A stretch of 64,000 nucleotides of DNA from Ralstonia mannitolilytica (GTDB lineage: Bacteria > Pseudomonadota > Gammaproteobacteria > Burkholderiales > Burkholderiaceae), in assembly GCF_905397375.1 (NCBI RefSeq), contig NZ_CAJPVG010000003.1, positions 310,001-374,000 on the forward strand. The letters are read 5' to 3'. The notes beneath the pieces are model-generated. The model had not been told where the DNA came from, did no database searches, and was given only the letters and a program-made list of their open reading frames with translations. Shown here piece after piece: positions 57,012-64,000 of this stretch; positions within the stretch are counted from its first letter, which is position 1; each line of letters starts with the position of its first letter. A program made the position numbers and the translations under genes.

Positions 57012-58019
57012 TTACTTGCCCGGTTGGTAGAGCTGGTCAAACTGCCCGCCGTCGGCAAAGTGCGTCTTCTGCGCCTTCTGCCAGCCGCCGAACGTGTCGT
57101 CGATGGTCACAAGCTTCACCTTCGGGAATTCGCTCTCGTGCTTCTTCGCCACGGCCGGGTCGGTCGGACGATAGAAATTCTTCGCACCGATCTCCTGCCC
57201 TTGCGGCGTGTACAGGAACTTGAGATACGCCTCCGCGGCCTTGCGCGTGCCCTTCTTGTCGGCCACCTTGTCCACCACCGCCACCGGCGGCTCGGCCAGG
57301 ATGGAAATCGACGGCACCACCACGTCAAACTTGTCCTTGCCTTCCACGCGTGCCGCCAGCAGCGCCTCGTCTTCCCACGCGATCAGCACGTCGCCGATAC
57401 CGCGCTCGGTAAAGGTCGTGGTCGCACCGCGCGCGCCCGAATCGAGCACCGGCACGTTCTTGTAGAGCTTCTGCACGAAATCCTTGGCGGTGGCGTCCGA
57501 ACCGCCCGGCTGCTTCAGCGCATAGGCCCAGGCGGCCAGGTAATTCCAGCGTGCACCGCCGGAGGTCTTCGGGTTCGGCGTGATGACGGCGATGCCCGGC
57601 TTGACCAGGTCATTCCAGTCCTTGATGCCCTTCGGGTTGCCCTTGCGCACCAGGAAGACGATGGTCGACGTGTACGGCGAGGCGTTGTGCGGCAGGCGCT
57701 TCTGCCAGTCCTTGCCGGTCAGACCCTTCTCGGCGATCGCGTCGATGTCGTAGCCGAGCGCCAGCGTCACCACATCGGCCTCCAGCCCGTCGATCACGGA
57801 GCGGGCCTGCTTGCCCGAACCGCCATGCGAAGCGCGCAGGGTGATGTCCTCACCCGTTTCGGCCTTCCACTTCTTGGCGAATTCGGTGTTGATTTCCTTG
57901 TACAGCTCGCGCGTCGGGTCGTACGACACGTTCAGCAGTGTCGTTGCCGCATGCGCACCCACGGTTCCCCCCGCCACGATGGCAGCCGCGATGGTGTTGA
58001 AGACAAACTTGCGAATCAT
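57012..58019 (-). CDS. sbp: Sulfate-binding periplasmic protein
   Basis: A 335-aa periplasmic sulfate-binding protein for the CysTWA importer. A signal peptide (residues 1-24, cut near AHA-ATT) is followed by LLNVSYDPTRELYKEIN and the sulfate-binding stretch LRASHGGSGKQARSVIDGLEADVVTLAL, where Ser and Gly main-chain groups hold the anion. The C-terminus LYQPGK is typical. It is first in the ssu cluster instead of next to cysT, and the dyad at 58081-58133 lies 62-114 bases before its start codon. Confidence 0.94.
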   Translation of the reverse strand: MIRKFVFNTIAAAIVAGGTVGAHAATTLLNVSYDPTRELYKEINTEFAKKWKAETGEDITLRASHGGSGKQARSVIDGLEADVVTLALGYDIDAIAEKGLTGKDWQKRLPHNASPYTSTIVFLVRKGNPKGIKDWNDLVKPGIAVITPNPKTSGGARWNYLAAWAYALKQPGGSDATAKDFVQKLYKNVPVLDSGARGATTTFTERGIGDVLIAWEDEALLAARVEGKDKFDVVVPSISILAEPPVAVVDKVADKKGTRKAAEAYLKFLYTPQGQEIGAKNFYRPTDPAVAKKHESEFPKVKLVTIDDTFGGWQKAQKTHFADGGQFDQLYQPGK

Positions 58020-58080
58020 CTTGCAGCTCCGTTTCTGATCTCTGATGGATTTGGAATAGGAGCAAGACTACCGAGCGGGT

Positions 58081-58133
58081 CTTGTACGGGGAACGAATGG
58101 TTTCAGGGAATGTTCATCGTTTTTTGCATAAGG
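58081..58133. promoter_or_regulatory. Composite dyad upstream of sbp (candidate CysB operator)
   Basis: TCATCGTTTTttgcATAAGG (58114-58133) is 16/20 identical to the right half of the site upstream of cysT, and the left half at 58081-58100 also aligns (12/20, including AACGAAT) at the identical 33-base offset. The whole 53-bp element lies 62-114 bases before the sbp start codon, almost the same position as at cysT. Confidence 0.7.
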
Positions 58134-58183
58134 TGGAGGTGGGGGCTGCGCGGAGGGGGGCGGTCTGTGCGTGGGGGGTGTTT

Positions 58184-58237
58184 GTGGTGCATCCCTTGTT
58201 TCGCCCCCGGCAGGGGGTGAAACAAGGGATGCACCAC
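58184..58237. repeat. Perfect 19-bp inverted repeat (dispersed intergenic hairpin)
   Basis: Arms 58184-58202 and 58219-58237 are exact complements (19 bp), with a further CCCCC/GGGGG pair inside (58204-58208, 58213-58217). The arm sequence GCATCCCTTGTTTCG matches the repeat at 10657-10690 with few changes. It lies between the clpB terminator and the sbp promoter region. Confidence 0.8.
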
Positions 58238-58241
58238 CAAC

Positions 58242-58275
58242 AAAAAAAGCCGCTCCAGAACCCTCCGGAGCGGCT
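58242..58275 (-). terminator. Rho-independent terminator of clpB
   Basis: AGCCGCTCC on the minus strand (58275-58267) pairs with GGAGCGGCT (58256-58248) around a 10-base loop and is followed by seven T (58248-58242). It lies 24 bases downstream of the clpB stop codon. Confidence 0.88.
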
Positions 58276-58298
58276 TTTCAACGCACCAAACCACAGCC

Positions 58299-60887
<2,589 letters not shown>

Positions 60888-60925
60888 TAAAAAACCCCTT
60901 GCGGAAAATGTTTCACTGACCCGAA

Positions 60926-60953
60926 AGATAGGGAGCTTCGGTGCCATTTCAAG
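60926..60953 (-). promoter_or_regulatory. Sigma-32 (heat-shock) promoter of clpB
   Basis: On the minus strand CTTGAAA (60953-60947) is followed after exactly 13 bases by CCCTATCT (60933-60926). The sigma-32 consensus is CTTGAAA-N11-16-CCCCATNT, so only one consensus base differs. It lies 39 bases upstream of the clpB ATG, as expected for a heat-shock gene. Confidence 0.88.
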
Positions 60954-61058
60954 CACAGAAGCGCCGGTTTTCATGCAGTTTTTGCGCAAGAACAAGCGGC
61001 GGCACGCCTGCCGACGCGCCGCCGCCCGAAGTGCCTCAAAGCCGTCCCGGCTACGGCA

Positions 61059-63236
61059 TCAGTTCGGCACCGACACCGTCACCACCCCGCCCGACACGTT
61101 CACCGAAATGCGGTCGCCCGCGGCTGGCGTGTTGGTGAAGTTCGGCACGTTCGTCGCGCTGATGGCCGGCGCAGCACCGGGCGTGCCGCCGCGCGGCGTG
61201 GTGCGCACCACCTGGGAAGGCGGCAGCGGCGTGCCGTTCTTCAGGTACGCATACATCGCGTCCAGCGCGCGCTGCTCGTACAGCACCAGCGGCACGAACA
61301 GCGAGTCGTAACCCGGGACGAGGTCGATGAAACCGTCGAAATGCTGCGCGTTCATCACCTCGATGTACGACAGCTTGCTGGAGCCGCCTTCCACCTTGGC
61401 ATTGAGGCCCAGATACGGCCGCGCGCCGTGGTTGACGGGCAGCAGCGCATCGTTGCGGCCCTGCACGATCAACGCAGGCTTGCCCTGCAGGTTGCCGGTG
61501 CGCAGCGTCTGGCTGATGCCGGTCTGCAGCGATTGCGACGCCGCGTCGCTGCCGGTCAGCAGATTGCGCAGGCACAGCGCGCCATCGAGGTTGGCCGCCT
61601 GCGTGCCGCTGGAATCGATGGACTGGTTGCTGCGCATGGGACCGCCCTGCGCGTTGTTGTTGACGAGCTGCACGCCGGAGGTGGGCGGAATGCCGTTGCC
61701 CAGCGCCGCCATCTGCGCCAGCGATGTGGCGTTCACGGCGGTCGGGTGGAACGCGGCATCCGTGGCGGCAAAGCTGAAGCCACACAGGTTGTCGGCCACG
61801 CTTGCGCGCGAGAGCGCATTGCCGAAGGTCGTCGCCACGGACGGATCGATCTCGTAGAACGACATCGATGCGTGCACGAGGTCAGACTCGGGCTCCCAGC
61901 CGTAGGCGCGCATCTTCTGCAGGGCTTCGTCGGCCTGGGCGGCAGGCGTGGCCGCCGTCAGCAATCCCGCCGCCTTGAGCGCGGCGCAACGGTTGGCCTG
62001 CACGCCGGCCGGGAACGTCGTCAGGCTCGTAAAGAAGGCCTGTGCCGGCGCCGCCCCCACGCTCGCGGACGAGGCTGCGCACAAGCGGAAGACGTTGGCA
62101 TAGCTCACGTAGTCGAAGAGCGGTTTGCCCGTGGTCGGCAAGGTTGCGCCGCCGCGCACCACCTGCACGCCGGTGTTGGGCGGCAGGTTCAGGCCCGGCT
62201 CGCCGACGGCCACACCGTCGATCCAGCCGCCGGTGTCCTGCTCGGCCGCCGCAATCGCGGCCCCGCCCCCGTTGGAGGTGCTCGACGCGATGACGATGGT
62301 GTTGTCGGGCCGTACCGGTAGCGCGCTGCCGACGAGCACGCCATTGGTCGGCGTGATCTTGTCGTTGATGGCCCAGAACGCGAACTGCACGGCTTGCAGC
62401 GTGAACTGGCCCCAGTCTTTCTCCGGGTTGCGCTGCGAATGCGCGTGCTTGAACGCCAGCCGGTTCGGCGTGGCCGCATTGAAGGCCGCGAGCTGGCTGC
62501 TCGTGAGCGGCGCGGCAAAGTGCGCATTGGTGCCGGCGGCGCTGCGCGTGGTGCGCGTGCCGTCCTGCAGGGCGACGGTATCGGTGGCAAGGTCATGCGG
62601 GCCGGCGCCGGTGCCCTTGTCGGTGTAGGCGACGGCGCACTTGCGCTTGAGCCCCCATTCGCCGGTCGAAATCGCACCGTAGACGCCGCGCGAGCCCGAC
62701 GAGGTGGCGGTGATGATGCAGGGGTTGTTGACGTCGAAGCTGTCCGGAATCTGCACAAGCAGCACGACGTTCTGCTGCCCCGTGCCGTCATCGGAGTACG
62801 CCACGTATTCGGTGCCGGCGATCATGCCGGAGCCGCCGGTCGGGTTGCCGTTGACGTCGACACTCGGGCCGTACAGCGTGCCGTAGCCGCCCTTGGCCGC
62901 GGTGTCGACCAGCGCGCGGTAGTTGGCCCAGATGGCGAGACGGCGCAGCTCGGCTGCCGTGGGCGATGTTGCATTGGCAACGGCGGGCGCGGTGGCCGAC
63001 GCCAGCCCATTGGCGCCCAGGCCCGCGGTCAGCAGGTCATCGGAGGTGCCGTCGTAATGCGTGATGGTCACCTTACCGACGAAGGCCGGCTTGGTGTTGC
63101 CCGGCACGTTGTTGCCGTCGTTGCCGCCGCCGCAGGCACTCAGCACGCCGCAGCCGGCCAGCAGCATCGCGGTGGCCGTGACGAGGTTGCCGGCCGAGAC
63201 GTGCCGTCGCAGGCGCGCGGTTCGGGTTGGTTTCAT
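61059..63236 (-). CDS. D-(-)-3-hydroxybutyrate oligomer hydrolase
   Basis: A 725-aa secreted hydrolase that cleaves oligomers released from poly(3-hydroxybutyrate). The N-terminus carries a signal sequence with two overlapping lipobox-like sites (LAGC, Cys29; LSAC, Cys35), so it may be a lipoprotein. The likely nucleophile is the serine of SSTSNGGGA (about residue 310), a type known for this family. Long family segments are recognisable (VYGAISTGEWGLKRKCAVAYTDKGTG, KHAHSQRNPEKDWG). Such enzymes are described in R. pickettii. It is a single minus-strand gene. Confidence 0.93.
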   Translation of the reverse strand: MKPTRTARLRRHVSAGNLVTATAMLLAGCGVLSACGGGNDGNNVPGNTKPAFVGKVTITHYDGTSDDLLTAGLGANGLASATAPAVANATSPTAAELRRLAIWANYRALVDTAAKGGYGTLYGPSVDVNGNPTGGSGMIAGTEYVAYSDDGTGQQNVVLLVQIPDSFDVNNPCIITATSSGSRGVYGAISTGEWGLKRKCAVAYTDKGTGAGPHDLATDTVALQDGTRTTRSAAGTNAHFAAPLTSSQLAAFNAATPNRLAFKHAHSQRNPEKDWGQFTLQAVQFAFWAINDKITPTNGVLVGSALPVRPDNTIVIASSTSNGGGAAIAAAEQDTGGWIDGVAVGEPGLNLPPNTGVQVVRGGATLPTTGKPLFDYVSYANVFRLCAASSASVGAAPAQAFFTSLTTFPAGVQANRCAALKAAGLLTAATPAAQADEALQKMRAYGWEPESDLVHASMSFYEIDPSVATTFGNALSRASVADNLCGFSFAATDAAFHPTAVNATSLAQMAALGNGIPPTSGVQLVNNNAQGGPMRSNQSIDSSGTQAANLDGALCLRNLLTGSDAASQSLQTGISQTLRTGNLQGKPALIVQGRNDALLPVNHGARPYLGLNAKVEGGSSKLSYIEVMNAQHFDGFIDLVPGYDSLFVPLVLYEQRALDAMYAYLKNGTPLPPSQVVRTTPRGGTPGAAPAISATNVPNFTNTPAAGDRISVNVSGGVVTVSVPN

Positions 63237-63359
63237 TGCGTCTCCTTCTCGTTATGGATGGAACAACACAAGACACCCCGCGGCAGCCTCCGGGACTGCC
63301 CGTCCTACGCCGCCGCGGGCGCTACCAGTATGTGAACCGTACGTATCATGCGCAAGGAC

Positions 63360-63382
63360 AAAAAACCCGTAAGCCCAACGGG
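63360..63382 (-). terminator. Rho-independent terminator of crcB
   Basis: On the minus strand CCCGT (63382-63378) pairs with ACGGG (63370-63366) around a 7-base loop and is followed by six T. It lies 11 bases downstream of the crcB stop codon. Between this and 63236 there is no gene. Confidence 0.65.
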
Positions 63383-63392
63383 CGGCCTGCCA

Positions 63393-63773
63393 TCAACTGA
63401 ACGTACGCACCGTCCAGAGACCGAGCAGCGTGAGGAACAGAGAACCGCCCAGATGCACTGCCACGTGCAGCGCGCCAACCACGTAGTCGCCGGCCAGGAT
63501 ATTGGCGACCACCTCGCTCGAAAAGGTCGAGAACGTCGTCAGCCCACCAAGGAAGCCCGTCACAGCCAGCAAACGCCATTCCGGCGGCAGCCCGGCATGT
63601 GTATCAAAGAAGCCGACCGCCACGCCGATCAGGTAGCCGCCGAGCAGATTGGCGGCCAACGTGCCATACGGCAGCGCCGGATTGATCGCATTCCACAGCA
63701 CGGCAAACAGCCAGCGCAGCCACGCCCCCAGCGCAGCCCCCACCCCGACGGCCACAAACCCCATCCCGCTCAT
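63393..63773 (-). CDS. crcB: Fluoride ion channel CrcB/Fluc
   Basis: A 126-aa four-helix membrane protein that forms dimeric fluoride-exporting channels. The family motifs are visible: GVGAALGAWLRWLF in helix 1, NLLGGYLIGV in helix 2 and GFLGGLTTFSTFSSEV in helix 3, which lines the fluoride path. The start ATG is at 63773, 15 bases after the end of moaE, which leaves no space for a fluoride riboswitch directly upstream. The gene is probably co-transcribed with moaE. Confidence 0.94.
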   Translation of the reverse strand: MSGMGFVAVGVGAALGAWLRWLFAVLWNAINPALPYGTLAANLLGGYLIGVAVGFFDTHAGLPPEWRLLAVTGFLGGLTTFSTFSSEVVANILAGDYVVGALHVAVHLGGSLFLTLLGLWTVRTFS

Positions 63774-63787
63774 GCGGTTGCTCCTTG

Positions 63788-64000
63788 TTATTCGTCATCG
63801 TTCGGCTGCGCGGGGGCGTCCGGGCTGCCGGCAGCGTTGTTCGTGGTGATGCCCCAGCGGGCGAGCGCCTTGTCGTCGGTCACGCGGGCGTCCACCCAGC
63901 GCGCGCCTTCGGGTGTCTGCTCCCTCTTCCAGAACGGCGCCTCGCTCTTGAGGTAATCCATGATGAATTCGCACGCCGCGAAGGCTTCGCCGCGGTGCTT
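63788..64000 (-). CDS. moaE: Molybdopterin synthase catalytic subunit MoaE (partial, N-terminal part outside window)
   Basis: The last 70 codons of moaE are visible, from KHRGEAFAACEFIMDYLKSE to the stop TAA at 63788-63790. MoaE joins sulfur to precursor Z using MoaD-thiocarboxylate to form molybdopterin. The conserved HRGEAFxAxxFxMDYLKxxAPFWK stretch is unmistakable, although the catalytic N-terminal part is cut off by the window edge. The C-terminus ends in a Gly/Ser/Pro-rich tail (SPDAPAQPNDDE). Confidence 0.92.
   Translation of the reverse strand, partial: KHRGEAFAACEFIMDYLKSEAPFWKREQTPEGARWVDARVTDDKALARWGITTNNAAGSPDAPAQPNDDE

Noticed and set aside
63774..63787. A fluoride riboswitch ahead of crcB.
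   Set aside because: Only 14 bases separate moaE and crcB, so no riboswitch of about 60 nt can lie there; nothing resembling one was seen within the moaE end.

Overview
The window is a gene-dense, high-GC chromosomal segment of a betaproteobacterium, most likely a Ralstonia of the R. pickettii/insidiosa type. This assignment is by inference. It rests on the GC-rich codon use, on a secreted 3-hydroxybutyrate oligomer hydrolase of the kind known from R. pickettii, on the smc / dapC-dapD-dapE-prmB order, and on an ssu operon ending in an ssuF-type molbindin. I see no rRNA, tRNA, prophage, insertion sequence, integron or CRISPR array. It reads as core and soft-core chromosome.

Layout. 1-2210 is the N-terminal part of smc (minus, runs off the left edge). 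2460-4464 holds a secreted alpha/beta hydrolase and an EamA exporter (minus). 4594-10137 is a tight plus-strand operon for lysine/diaminopimelate synthesis and small housekeeping enzymes: dapC, dapD, a coiled-coil membrane protein, an ArsC-like protein, dapE, a CYTH protein and prmB. 10234-10850 has a cysteine-rich lipoprotein and a dispersed hairpin repeat. 10921-20202 is an eight-gene minus-strand operon: an RpiR regulator, an isoaspartyl peptidase, a GsiABCD-type peptide ABC transporter, a P1-family aminopeptidase and a DppA D-aminopeptidase. Together they look like a system for importing and degrading unusual (iso-, beta- or D-linked) peptides. 20442-31278 carries yheS, a CoA-transferase, DUF523, dsbB, radA, alr, lplT and the udg-rimI-tsaB operon.

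31431-39579 holds an acyl-CoA-binding protein, a DHA2 exporter, a SRPBCC protein and the glyoxylate shunt genes aceB and aceA. Between aceB and aceA lie a haloacid dehalogenase, a LysR regulator, a universal stress protein and a possible 51-aa protein. 39973-45142 holds a GGCT-like protein, rraA, a ThDP enzyme and a LytS/LytTR-type two-component system with a 2TM protein.

45275-58019 is a 13-kb all-minus sulfur-assimilation region. The sulfate permease genes cysT-cysW-cysA with cysB form one unit. sbp-ssuE-ssuA-ssuA-ssuD-ssuC-ssuB-ssuF form another, with a degenerate EAL protein and an RBBP9-like hydrolase between them. The two units share a 53-bp composite dyad at nearly the same distance from their first start codons, which I interpret as a CysB-type operator. 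This is the most informative regulatory signal in the window.

58299-64000 holds clpB behind a near-consensus heat-shock (sigma-32) promoter, the 3HB-oligomer hydrolase, crcB and the end of moaE.
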